A stretch of DNA of 64,000 nucleotides from [Phialemoniopsis] sp. UDSM-2020 (taxonomy: Eukaryota; Ascomycota; Sordariomycetes; Thyridiales; Thyridiaceae). A model generated the notes under the pieces. The model was not told the DNA's origin. It saw only the letters and a list, made by a program, of their open reading frames with translations, and searched no databases. Where the stretch lies: positions 2,170,001-2,234,000 of the forward strand of contig JAEILZ010000006.1 in assembly GCA_018873225.1 (NCBI GenBank), in the 5' to 3' direction. Numbering within the stretch: position 1 is the stretch's first letter; each line of letters begins with the position of its first letter. The position numbers and the translations under genes are program-made. Below are positions 14,406-24,455 of this stretch, piece by piece.

Positions 14406-15473
14406 TTACTGGGCAAGCATGTCACGGGGGTGGCGACGGACGGCGACGCTGCCGCAGCCGCTGGTGGGAGCCGGCTGAGTGGCACCCGTAGAGGCGGCGC
14501 CGGTGGGAGCAGGCTGGGCGACGATGTCCGAAGACGAAGCGGACGCGGTGGGTTGCGGGGCCTGGTTGGCGTTGCCGTTTCCACTGCCGGTGGTGGGCTG
14601 GGCCGGGGCGGCAGCAGACGTAGTCGCACCAGAGCCGTTACCAGGAGCAGCAGTGGCCGAGCCAGTCAGAGCGGTGGTGCTGGCGGTAATGGCAGAGGTC
14701 GTCTGAGAGATGGCCTTGGCGCCAGAGTACAGGGCCGGGCCAGGGATCGGGTACTCGAGGTTGTCCTTGTAGATGTCGAACTTGATACCCGCGTCAGAGG
14801 CCTTGTACAGCTCGGTCGCCTTGACGCCGGCCGGGTTGTCGGAGCCGCCGCCGGTGACCTGCAGGTTGATGCACTGCGGGTAGTTCTGGGCGCCGTTCTC
14901 CTGGCCGGCGCTGTGCAGGGCGATGATCTCGTGGCGCAGAACGTAGTTGCCGGCCGCGATGCCAGCGGGAATCTGGACCATCCAGCTGTTGTTCTGGGCG
15001 ATGAGGACGTCGTCGCCCCACCGGCCGGGGGCCTTGGAGCCGTCGACGAGGCCGACCTCGGCGATCTTGAAGAACTCGAGCGAGGAGACATCGGCGGTCT
15101 CGCAGCCGGCGGCGCCGCAACTAGCGAGGTAGTCGATCACGGGGCCGTGGTGGGACTCGGGCCAGGTGTCCCACTGGAGGAAGACGCTGTCACCGGCGGC
15201 GACGACGGCGTGGCCTCCGGCGTTCTTGCCGTCGCGGTGGCAGGCGATGTCGGATGTGCCAAAGGCATCAGGGGCGACGAAGCCGTTGTCGGTTTGCGTC
15301 GTGGTCCAGCCGACGACGGTTGGCGGCTCGGGCATGTAGGGATGGACGAAGGGGTTGTAGCCCTCGGTGGAGACGCCGTTGATGACGATATTGGTGACAT
15401 GGCCGTGGGCGGCAACGGTGGCAGCGCCAGCGAGGGCGGCCAGGAGGGTCTTGGGCATGGTCGTGGAAGACAT
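14406..15473 (-). CDS. AA9 lytic polysaccharide monooxygenase
   Basis: This is a 355-residue secreted copper enzyme (formerly GH61) that oxidatively cleaves cellulose or related beta-glucans. The signal peptide ends before HGHVTNIVING, so His23 becomes the mature N-terminal residue of the copper histidine brace. The second copper His is in ESHHGPVIDY, and the axial Tyr is in QNYPQCINLQV. Disulfide cysteines are present (DYLASC, QCINLQV). The catalytic domain ends near residue 250. It is followed by a long Thr/Ala/Ser/Gly/Pro tail with no CBM1, ending in RRHPRDMLAQ. A second Met at residue 6 is an equally good start. The gene has no introns. Its minus-strand upstream region contains a TATAAA at 15741-15746, about 270 nt from the start codon. 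Confidence 0.93.
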   Translation of the reverse strand: MSSTTMPKTLLAALAGAATVAAHGHVTNIVINGVSTEGYNPFVHPYMPEPPTVVGWTTTQTDNGFVAPDAFGTSDIACHRDGKNAGGHAVVAAGDSVFLQWDTWPESHHGPVIDYLASCGAAGCETADVSSLEFFKIAEVGLVDGSKAPGRWGDDVLIAQNNSWMVQIPAGIAAGNYVLRHEIIALHSAGQENGAQNYPQCINLQVTGGGSDNPAGVKATELYKASDAGIKFDIYKDNLEYPIPGPALYSGAKAISQTTSAITASTTALTGSATAAPGNGSGATTSAAAPAQPTTGSGNGNANQAPQPTASASSSDIVAQPAPTGAASTGATQPAPTSGCGSVAVRRHPRDMLAQ

Positions 15474-18240
15474 GGTGGTGTTCGGTTACTCAAAAAGTAG
15501 AGTTCGAGATGTTTGTTGCAAAGGCAAAGGGCGGTGAAAGCTGAGCTGGTCCGGCTGGCGGTATGTTTGGCTGAAGATCACGAACGAAAGGGAGTGAGAA
15601 GCGGAAGCGTCTTCAGTCAATGAAGCGAGTGGTTCGAAAGAAGGAATGAAAGTAAAAGCTCGAAAGAATGTAGACTTTGCTGCAGAATGAAGGTGAAGAG
15701 CAAGAAGCAGGCAGTGACTGGAAGGGAGGAGACCTTGACCTTTATACAAACCGGAGCTGGCAAGATATTGATATCATCATCTCGTCCCTTACCCAGGAGC
15801 ATCTCCACTTAGAGCAGTCCTTCCGGACGATGTGGACATAGCCAAGATCTCTGTCGGGACGTCTTCCCGTCATGTCATGAGTTAGACGCGCGGAAGAGCG
15901 AGTCTCACGCCTAGTACATGATCGATTTACCTGGTTGGGAAGAACTGAACGAGTGGGCTGACCAGGGGGTTGCAGGTGGCGAAACAGGCCGTCGTGGACA
16001 TTTTTGGAGCTCTCACATGGCGCACAGTGGGCGACATGTGGACTGCTTGATCCCGGTCCCAGGGATGCGATGGGGATTACACTCGTAAGCCATCCTCCGA
16101 CATGCTCCAACGATGGCGGCGAAGATGATGGGAAGCACTCGCCAGGCGCCCACCGTGCAGGGGTGGAGACGAGGGTATGCGGGTGGTGGTGAGGCGAGAA
16201 GGCGGCACAGAAGGACGATGGAAGCGGGTGATCTGCTGATGGTCGACAGGCTATGCGTAGATCGGGGATGAAACAGACAGTTGGGATGAAACATGGATGC
16301 GGTGTGCTGTCAGTGCAAATGATGGGCTTCTAGGCAGGACCGGCAGCGTGGGTTTGATGCAGTTGGGATCATTAGGCTCTGTCGGACTAGGCCGGTAGTG
16401 TGTAGGACGTCGATGGAGATGTCGTCTTGGCGCTGCAGGTCTGCAACCAGCAGTTCAGTCAGTCGCAGCGTCTCGAGGCAAAGAAGACGTGGACTGGCAT
16501 CAACCATGTTGGATCCAGTGCTTCAGATATAAGAGGTGCATAATAAGCAGTGGCGACGACGGGGATGATGATGAGCGATGCAGAAGAGTGCCAACGCACT
16601 GAAGCCTGGTCATGCATGTCCGTGAAGATGTTCGACATAACCACACGCATGATGAACGCTGTCAGAGGCAGCTCGATATTCTTGTCAATGGATGGACGAT
16701 CCACCTCTATTGCAGACCTTCATGTAGGTATTTTGTTAATGCTAACCATGAAGCTTCAACTCAAACACTGTTGGCGCCGTGTTTCAGGCGCATGAACCAG
16801 TGGGTGGCCCCGGTCGCGGGTATCTCGGCCACTAAATAATCCGCCACTTGTTTACACTCAGTGGGTCCCATCAGACGGTTTTGGTGCAGGTACCAGCCAT
16901 CAATTGACCAGTCCAAACATAAAGTAGTGTGGGTGGAGGCAGTGGATATACGACAGGGATGATGGCTTGGGGCAGCTGAAAAAAGGGAGAAAGGCGAAAG
17001 GCGAGAGACATGAGAGAAGAAGATACCTAGGTAAAGAGAGGAAGAAGGAAAGGGGAGAAACAGGAGAGTGAGAGACCAGAGAGACACACAAGAGACAGAC
17101 TGGACCATCGAGACGCGGACAGGCACAGCACAAGACAGAGACAAGGCAGAGAGAAGCCAAGAGACAAGAGAGATGGTGAGAGACAATATCACCAATAATA
17201 CTCCGTACTCCGTACAATAACCCAAGGTAACTTTTACAGACTAGGTAGGCTAGGTTTCTCCTCTTTCCCGTCCGCCCTACACTGTCCTCTGCTCTCTATT
17301 GGCCTGTTTCACACACAAGGTCGTCGTCGGGAGAACGCGTTTGATGAGGGGGACTCACGGACTGTACCAATTTACGAAATTAGGAAGACGATCGATGCCC
17401 CATCTGTATGTAAATTATTGTACACGGTCGGTACAAGGGGAATAGCGGCGTGGTAGCGGCTCCTCAAGCTCTTTGGACTCCTCTTTTCCCTGGGCCAGTG
17501 CTGGTCATTCGGAGCGTCTTCCATTTGTCTGGTGCTTGGTGTCCGTGGTGTCCCATGTCCCCCCTGGTGTCCCTGCATCGCACCAATCCAGTTGAGGTGG
17601 CCCCCCCTCGAAACATCCCCCCCCAGGTTGCCGCACCCGACCCCAAGGATCTTGCAGCAAACTTGCATGCATCGGCTCATTCCACACACTCAATCCTAAA
17701 GTGTCTGCATGATACTTTGCTTCGTAACTACCAGTTGGGTAGCAAAAAAGGGCTGCGTGCGTGCGGTTGCTTGTTCTTCTCTCTCTTTTGACAATCCCAG
17801 CTCGTGTGAAGTGAGTATTGTACAAGTACCTCAACTGTGTGTCTCGTGTGGTCCCGGTGCTGTGTGCGTGTGTGCGACACGCTCCAGCCCAGCCTCTCCA
17901 GTCTCTCCTCTTGTGTCTCGCTCGCTCTCCTCAGCCGCGGGAAACGAGCCCACCGCACTCACGCGTGACGCTCCGCCCATCCCTGCTCCGGCCTTTTTCT
18001 CTCCAGGGATCACGAGCTGAGCTCATCAGAGCTTTCTCTCGTTGAGCTCACGTGAGATCGACGTACATCAGTTCCCCAGAGAGGAGGGCCCGGCAAAAAC
18101 ATCCCAAACAGACGTCTAGACGCCGCCCGTCACAGACAAAGAGGCCACTGCAGTACCCAAGAGCCGCATTCCCACCGTGTCCGGCCGCGCCGACCGTGAC
18201 TGCGCGCGCGACTCTTGACCTCCTCGTCCTCAGCCGACGC
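15474..18240. other. Intergenic: AA9 promoter and leader of DUF7726-like gene
   Basis: This is a 2.8 kb divergent intergenic region. The left end holds the AA9 promoter, and the last few hundred bases are a pyrimidine- and CTCGCTC-rich leader of the plus-strand gene at 18241. On the minus strand between about 16310 and 16910 are several open stretches, one with a hydrophobic segment (SLIIIPVVATAYYAPLI). They could be joined by a 60-nt intron, but the start codon and the splice are unconvincing and I do not call a gene. Confidence 0.45.
16975..17180. repeat. Purine-rich (GA) tract
   Basis: About 200 nt of plus strand are dominated by GA-rich words such as GAGAGAC, GAAGGAAAGG and GAGACAGAC, so the complement is a polypyrimidine tract. 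It is not a simple repeat with a fixed unit. Such tracts occur in fungal promoters and leaders. Confidence 0.6.
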
Positions 18241-19635
18241 ATGGCAGACCTCCGTCTGTCCAGTCGTCCTGTGCCGCCGAGGATGGTCGACCACTATCAC
18301 CGGCTCCCCATGACCAGTCTGTCTGTCAACATACCGTCATCCGGACTCATGTCCGGCCACAAGCGCGCAGAGTCTTTGAATAGCTTGCACCTGGACCATG
18401 CGGCAAACCAAGGACGTTTCGAGACGTTTTACCCCAGCCATGACCCAGAGTCTCGTCCCAAGAACCAGGTACGCGCGCCCGCATTTCTCTTGTCTGTCTA
18501 TCTGTCTGTCGTTTCGTCTGGTCTGGTCTGAACTATTCTCGTCGACCCCATGCACACACCCAGCACCATCGTGCATATATGCGCATGCTTCCTTGCTTCC
18601 TTGCCTCATCTATATATAGACAAACTGACCACGGCCTTGCAGTCATTACCAAGCTTCCGCGAGGTTTTCGGGCCCCGGGAAGCGCTGCCGGCCGTTCCTC
18701 AGGCCGCAGCACTGCCGTCCCACTTGGCTGCTTCACCATTGGAAGGATCCCCGCAGGCAGGTGCAGGTGCAGGAGAAGGCTCCTCCTCGCTGCATCATCC
18801 TGCTGCACGAGACCTGCACTCCTCGTCGTCGGCCGCAGCCCTGGCCCCGTCAGCCGCCCACCACCACCATCATCACCATCACCACCACCAGCGCACCCTC
18901 TCCGCCAACATCGAGGTCGACTACGCCCTGTCGCCCACCTCGCGCAAGCGCAAGTCGGACCCTTTCAAGCACTGGGGTGCCCACCAGCTCCAGAAGAAGA
19001 CCTACTTCCCTTCGCCGTCTAAGAAGCCGCGGAGGTCAGACGGCGGTCTTCTCGAGCATGATGACGATCCGCAGCAGCAGCAACCGCAGGACCACTTGGG
19101 CAGCACCAGCCGCCGGGGCCCTGCCGGCCGGCGGAGTGACCTCGACAGCTTAGGCAAGCTCAGCATCAAGGCATCATCGTCTCCCACGTCGTCGACGTCG
19201 TCGGCTTCCTTCCCGCCCAACCCCTTCGACGTGCGTTTCGTCCACCTACCCGGCGAGGAGACCAACTCCGTCCCCGTGCACGATACGTGCGACGCTGTGC
19301 GCGCCAAGATCTGCGCCTTCCTGTCCCATCGCGGTATCACCCAGGCCGCCTTCCTGCGCGCCATCGCCACCTCGTTCCACGACGGCCGACGCTTCCAGGG
19401 CGCCCAGCTGTCGCGCTTCCTCGCCCTCCAGGGCCCCACCGCCGGGTCCACGAGCGGCGTCTTCTACGCCGCGTACGTCTTCTTCGAGAAGGCCAGGATC
19501 CGCGACGGCGAGCCCAAGAGCGCCGAGAGGCTCGAGCTCGAGAGGCGGTATCCGGAGGGCTTCAATTCGGCCGAGGTGCGCAACTGCGTTCCCAGGGTAG
19601 AGCCGTCCGCCGCGAGCAGCGCACCCCCAATGTGA
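18241..19635 (+). CDS. DUF7726-like nuclear protein with poly-His and basic stretches
   Basis: This is a 406-residue fungal protein with no established function. The exons are 18241-18468 and 18643-19635, separated by a 174-nt intron containing a TCTGTC/TATC simple repeat. The N-terminal 250 residues are low complexity. They include a run of ten His (near 18868-18897), basic clusters resembling nuclear localisation signals (SRKRKSD, SKKPRRSD) and Ser-rich stretches. The C-terminal 115 residues are the conserved part. It begins around TCDAVRAKICAFLSHRGITQAAFLRAIA, given here only as a position guide (19285-19370), and continues with FYAAYVFFEKARI. This has the look of a small helical DNA-binding-like fold. 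I matched it to the fungal DUF7726 domain from memory, so that name is tentative. The same frame is open 63 codons upstream but has no ATG, which supports the chosen start. Confidence 0.75.
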
Positions 19636-20694
19636 ACTTGGAGACGGGAAGTGGGGGAGCCCTAACGGTGCGCGGAGGTAATGAACGCAGGGCAATCCAG
19701 GCGAACAGTTAATGAACAGTGAAGGAGATTGGGGAAAAGTCTCTTCGCACATGACGAGCTGGGTACGGGACAGGGCAAACAGGGACTGTGGACGTGGTGG
19801 ACCGAACATATCGCACGCATGCACACACATACTCGCACTCGACACTCACACTTCGCACTTACAACACCACACACAGAGATCTTTACGACGACGGCCTCTT
19901 GCTAATAATTCTTCTTGATTCTTCTTTATCATTTCAACGCCATCTACGGTTCTTTGCTGGGGTCTGATTTTTTCCAACCAAGCAGTTTTATACCACCGAA
20001 ACACCGCAAGAGCCGCAAGGCACCGAAGAGTTTTTACCAACCCTGATTTTATGTCACAACCAGACTTATTGTATTTAATCCTCTTGATTTTTAGATACCT
20101 TTTTGTATTTTCCAGGGGGCAAAGCAACACGCACACACATCCATCACCTTACACAGACTCGCACTCTTACACTCACACACCACACGGAGAACAGCATCCT
20201 CCCTTTTTCCTTTATGAGCGATGGAGGGAATGTAGGAGCGGGACTATCTGCACGGGCAGGGAGGCGGGGGTGGCCATACATGTATGTCTTGGTAAACATT
20301 ATTATATAATATGTAGTCTATGTCGCCACGGCGGCTCTTAATGTATCATTTGTTAAACTCGAAGGTTGTTGTCCTTTGACTCTATGACTCTCGTTGTCTG
20401 ATCCTTCCTGCGAGAGTGTCTATCCGTGCGCCTGGCTGTCGTATATGCTTGAAATCTATTCGAACGCCTTGAAGAGCCTGCGGTGCAATGTGCTCGTCGT
20501 GAATATCACCCATTGCGTGGTTGTCGGTATTTGCTTGTGGCCCGCGAAAGCCAATGTAAGCATCAGCCCAATCCCGCCAGAGTTCCAATAGCAAAACCGC
20601 ACAGCAGCTGCATCCAAGTTCGGGAATCATGGGTATCGTATCGTAAACTTCGTATCCAAAAACACAAAATTCCAAGAATATCCCTTTCCCATTC
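19636..20694. other. Convergent 3' flanks with CA-rich stretches
   Basis: This is the shared 3' region of two convergent genes. CA-rich stretches occur at about 19815-19875 and 20130-20190. No gene is supportable here. Confidence 0.55.
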
Positions 20695-21628
20695 TCACGT
20701 CTCCTCTGCCCCACTAGCACCCTCGGGCGCCGGGCCCGGGACAACAACCTCCTTCCGCTGCACCTCCCAGCCGCAGCGCACGAGCCAGAACAGCACAAAG
20801 AGCGGCGTCGTCAGCAGCGCCAGCAAGCCGCCAAACAGCAGCTTGAACACCTCGGGCGCCCACTGTTTGGAGAAGTACCAATCCCAGCCCCAGCCTGGGA
20901 CAAATCGCTTCTGCCCCACGGCCGTCAAGATGCCCACGGCGGGGGCCCAGAAGAGGAAGAAGCTCGGCACGATGACGAGCAGGGCCTGGGAGGCAAAGAG
21001 CCCCGCCCAGCGGCGCGCGGACCAAAAGTGCTGCTGCTGCTTCGTCCCGGCAGCGGCTTCGGTGTCTGTGGAGTCAGCGTCGGCATCGGGCAGCGCGAGG
21101 AGGGTGCGGAGCAGCTTGCCCGGCCTCGCGGGGGGCGGAATGAAGCCGATGGGCTGGACACCGCCGTGGCGCAGGTCGCGCGTGACGAGGACGAGCTCGA
21201 TGGCCCAGGTGAGCAGGCACTGGACGAGGATGGTGACGGCGCCGTCGCCGGCGAGGGTGTTGGGCAGCTGGAAGAGTCGGATCGGGTGGCGCGATGTGTC
21301 CTGGGTCGTGTACATGGCTATTTGCGTGCGAAAGACGAAGAGATTAGCGATTGGTCACAGCAGAAGCCGTAGAAGAGGGGTGCAACAGGGCACACATACC
21401 ACAAGCAATGCCAAAGTTGATGCCGCCGGACAAGATCATGGCTCCCACACCGTCGATCCCGAATATGTAGAACAGCTGGTGCGTCGTGAACTCGGTGCTC
21501 GGGGCAAGCAGGCCGACCTGCAGCGTCTCCTCTGCCGCCGGCGCGGCTACCGTCGTGTCATCGGAGTCGGTCGCGGGGTCCGGATGGGTGGGTCGGCCCA
21601 GGAATGGGCTGCGCAGCCAGGCAAACAT
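20695..21628 (-). CDS. DUF2456-like four-helix membrane protein
   Basis: This is a 283-residue integral membrane protein. Read on the minus strand, the exons are 21628-21400 and 21317-20695, with an 82-nt intron (GTATGT...ATAG) that joins FGIAC to AMYTTQD. Hydrophobic segments lie at YIFGIDGVGAMILSGGINFG, AVTILVQCLLTWAIELVLV, ASQALLVIVPSFFLFWAPAV and FKLLFGGLLALLTTPLFVLF. The conserved-looking core RLFQLPNTLAGDGAVT and GGVQPIGFIPPP match my recollection of the fungal DUF2456 family, whose function is unknown. The true start is the ATG at 21628; the open frame upstream has no earlier ATG. Between helices 2 and 3 is an acidic, threonine-rich loop, probably cytosolic. Confidence 0.72.
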
Positions 21629-23395
21629 GTGTGGTGCGGTACTGCGCTGGTAAAGCACTGGATTGGGGAACAGCGGTGCTTCGAGGAAAGGACGTTGTCA
21701 AGTAGACAGATGCAATCGAGCCATGTCAAAAGGAAATCTGAGACGGACACGACGGAATGATTACAAGGGAAAAAGCAGAGGTCTGCCGGTCCCCTCCTAG
21801 GCCCCGGACCGGGGGGGTAGGAAGGGCTATTATTAAGGAGAGGAGCCTGGTTACCCATGTGTCAAGCAACGGCTGATTAATGACACCATGGGCGCAGAGG
21901 CGTCCGTGGAGTTAAGAGCCAATTCACACACCGCCGCATCCGGGGCGCGCCCAGTCAGACGGACAGACCCAGCGATGTCGGTCTAGAACTGGTGGAGTGA
22001 ATCGAGTCATGGTCGGTCCACCACGCCCGCCCGAAGTGCCGGTCCAACCAGAGAGCACCAATGTAGCCTGTCGGATGAGAACTCAGCATGTTTTGCTCTT
22101 GTCAATAGCGATAGTGGCAGCATGATGGACACCGAAGCAGGGAGAAAGGGGGAGAGCAATCAGGAGAAGCGATGAAGCAGAGACTCCCCAATCTCGCGGG
22201 CATGATGCCGGACCCACCACTTTAATTGGCTGGCCTCGACACCTAGATTTGTGAGAGACAAGACTGAGACTGCCTGCCCGGACCCTGAGTGCTTTGCCGG
22301 GCTGGGGGGGTCTGGTGGGTGGCCCAAAGGTGCCGAGCCGATAGGGCAGTTAAAGCTCCGAATGCACCTAACTTTTGGCCCCAAATGCAGATCTTCTCTA
22401 CTGGACCTGGACCTGGAACCTGGACCCTGCTTGCATGAAAAAGCCCGTCAGTCTCCATTACCCCATCATCGCCAGTCAAGTCACACTGGCATGCAGTTTT
22501 TTACGTAGCCTCCCAAGTAGTGCAAACTTGTGAACCCAGGCCTTTTCGCTGTCTCTTTTTTTTTTTCGGGGAATGTTAGCTACTTCCTTGCTCTACAAAA
22601 CCTTATTTCAATGTCAATACTGAAAATGGAGGACCAACGACGGCGATGGGCACATGACGGTAAGGTAGGCCGTGATCATCCATCACCCAGTACCTTCGGG
22701 CACCCAGTACCTTCGGGCAACCGCGCGCGCAATCTGCTCGCGCAATTTAGTCGCCGGACATCCAGCACTCTTGGTTTCCTTTCGTCAATGCTATGCTGCG
22801 CGCGCTGACTGACGGCTGGATTTCCCCCATATTTGCCCATTTTGCTCCCCGCTCAATCTGCCAGAAGCCCCTCCTCCGGCTGCATTTGGGTCCAGCCACA
22901 TGACATCACCCATCAGCAACCCATTCAGACACGCGCCGCGCCGCGCGCCCTGAGACACACGGCATGAGCGCTTAACTGTTTGCAAAGTCACACAGACGGC
23001 CCCTTTCATGTAAGTAGTTCCGATTTGAGTCTATTCCAATCAATCAGTGGTATTCGCTTCTACCTTCTACCCAAGGGTAGTTCCAAAGACAAGAAAATGC
23101 AGAGAGAATAAGAAACCAAGAAAAGAAATCATGCGCTCTGTGCCTAAAACTTGCACAGGAGGACTCCCTGCCCCGACATTTGAACGCCCTCATGATAAAT
23201 AAATAAATAATAGTTGAAACAATTGCGCTGTGTTACCGCCTTCGTGGCAATGTATACATTCGCGTTCCAATCTTACTTCGAGAAAAGAAAAAAGGCTCTA
23301 CACGAGCCCAGATTTAGCCGTCCAAGGGTCTATGAGTCACGTTCCGTGCTGAAGATAACCTTGAACCCCAAATCCACCCCTTCCTGACCTGGTCT
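21629..23395. other. Intergenic between two minus-strand genes
   Basis: This holds the promoter of the DUF2456-like gene at its left end and the 3' flank of the velvet gene at its right end. Between them are a long T run (around 22555-22566) and a short tandem duplication (listed separately). I see no supportable gene. Confidence 0.5.
22684..22717. repeat. 17-bp perfect tandem duplication
   Basis: The unit CACCCAGTACCTTCGGG occurs twice in immediate succession with no mismatch. It is non-coding. Confidence 0.9.
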
Positions 23396-24455
23396 TCATT
23401 GCCAACCGAATTTCGGCTCAGGCCCCGGAAATTGGTCATGCATAAATGATGGCATCGCGGCCGGCGATATCGATGTCACCGGCATGGTTGAAGGGACGGG
23501 CGTTTGATAAGACCTCTCATACGGGCCGACCGGATAGGTGGCATAGGTGTTAGGGACGGGGACGACGCCTACAGTTCGCTGTCGCTTGCGGCTGTCATCC
23601 TGGCTGAAGTCGGCGTATTGCTGAGGACTATTGAAGTAGTTGTTCGCGCTGTGCTGCTGCTCGTTATGTTGACGCATCACCGGCGAGAAATTGCTCAAGG
23701 GGGCAGGAGGACCGCTCTGCTTGCGTTCAGAGTGGTTGCTTGAGGTGGGTGCCCGGCTAAGTTCGGCCGACTCTGCGTTTCGTTTGCGTGTTGTGACGCT
23801 TCTCGAATCCTTGCGGAGTCGAAGACGCACGCCCTGGTCACTGAAGGACCTTGTGAGGAACGTCGACTCGGACATTCCTGGGAAGTTCTTGGCTGCAAAT
23901 ACCGTGAACGGTCCGGATACCACATTGGCGATGTAGTGGCACATCATGTCTTTCATCTGGTAGAGCACAAAGTTGAGTCGATATATGCCCTCTTTCCTGA
24001 CACTGAGATCGCCAAAGATGAAGAAACCGGCGTCCATATTATCGGTGTCCTTCAGACGGTGTAATGAGGAAACGACTGTGCCTATCAATGAGTTCGGCTG
24101 TGGCTCGGCTCCGCCCTCGTCTGCCACCAGAGCGCACGACATGAAGTAATACGGGCCTACAAGTCACCGTCGTTAGCAATGTTGCACATGTCTGCACACA
24201 AAGAAGACGGATGGACCTACTCTGAAGAAAGTTCTGGGCAGGGTCTTTCGTAGAGCTGACCTTGAGCTGCACGATGGGCGGAGGATCGATTGGCTTTCGG
24301 TCTATGTGAAGAGATGAGGTCAGTGAATGCATCGCAGCAGTGGGGTTCAATACTGGCTCTTCCTTACCTTTCTCCTTGCCGAGAGCAACTCGAGCGAGGA
24401 CGGGCTGCTGCCTGACCTGGAGGGTATGGTCCTGATCGATATGGTCGTGAAGCAT
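23396..24455 (-). CDS. vosA: Velvet-domain regulator, VosA-type
   Basis: This is a 309-residue member of the velvet family, fungal NF-kappaB-like DNA-binding regulators that couple development with secondary metabolism. Read on the minus strand, the exons are 24455-24368, 24301-24221 and 24156-23396. The velvet domain opens with LQVRQQPVLARVALGKEK, continues with DRKPIDPPPIVQLKV across the first intron and PYYFMSCALV across the second, then GTVVSSLHRLKD, GFFIFGDLSVRKEGIYRL and FPGMSESTFLTRSFSDQGVR. The C-terminus is Gln/Ser/Pro-rich with a basic SRKRQRT cluster that may be a nuclear localisation signal. The absence of a glycine-rich insertion, together with the SFSDQGV ending, favours VosA over VelB or VeA. 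VelC is harder to exclude. VosA typically supports spore maturation and forms heterodimers with VelB. Confidence 0.83.

Noticed and set aside
14325..15500. 391-codon plus-strand frame opposite the AA9 gene
   Set aside because: Gly/Val/Arg-rich shadow of the monooxygenase gene; no start context or motif.
16761..17225. 154-codon minus-strand open frame rich in Leu/Ser
   Set aside because: Most of it reads through the polypyrimidine tract and has no ATG start; only its last part might be coding.
18052..18240. N-terminal extension of the DUF7726-like protein
   Set aside because: The frame is open but contains no ATG before 18241.
20483..21760. 425-codon plus-strand frame opposite the DUF2456-like gene
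   Set aside because: Antisense to a clear spliced membrane-protein gene and without recognisable domains.
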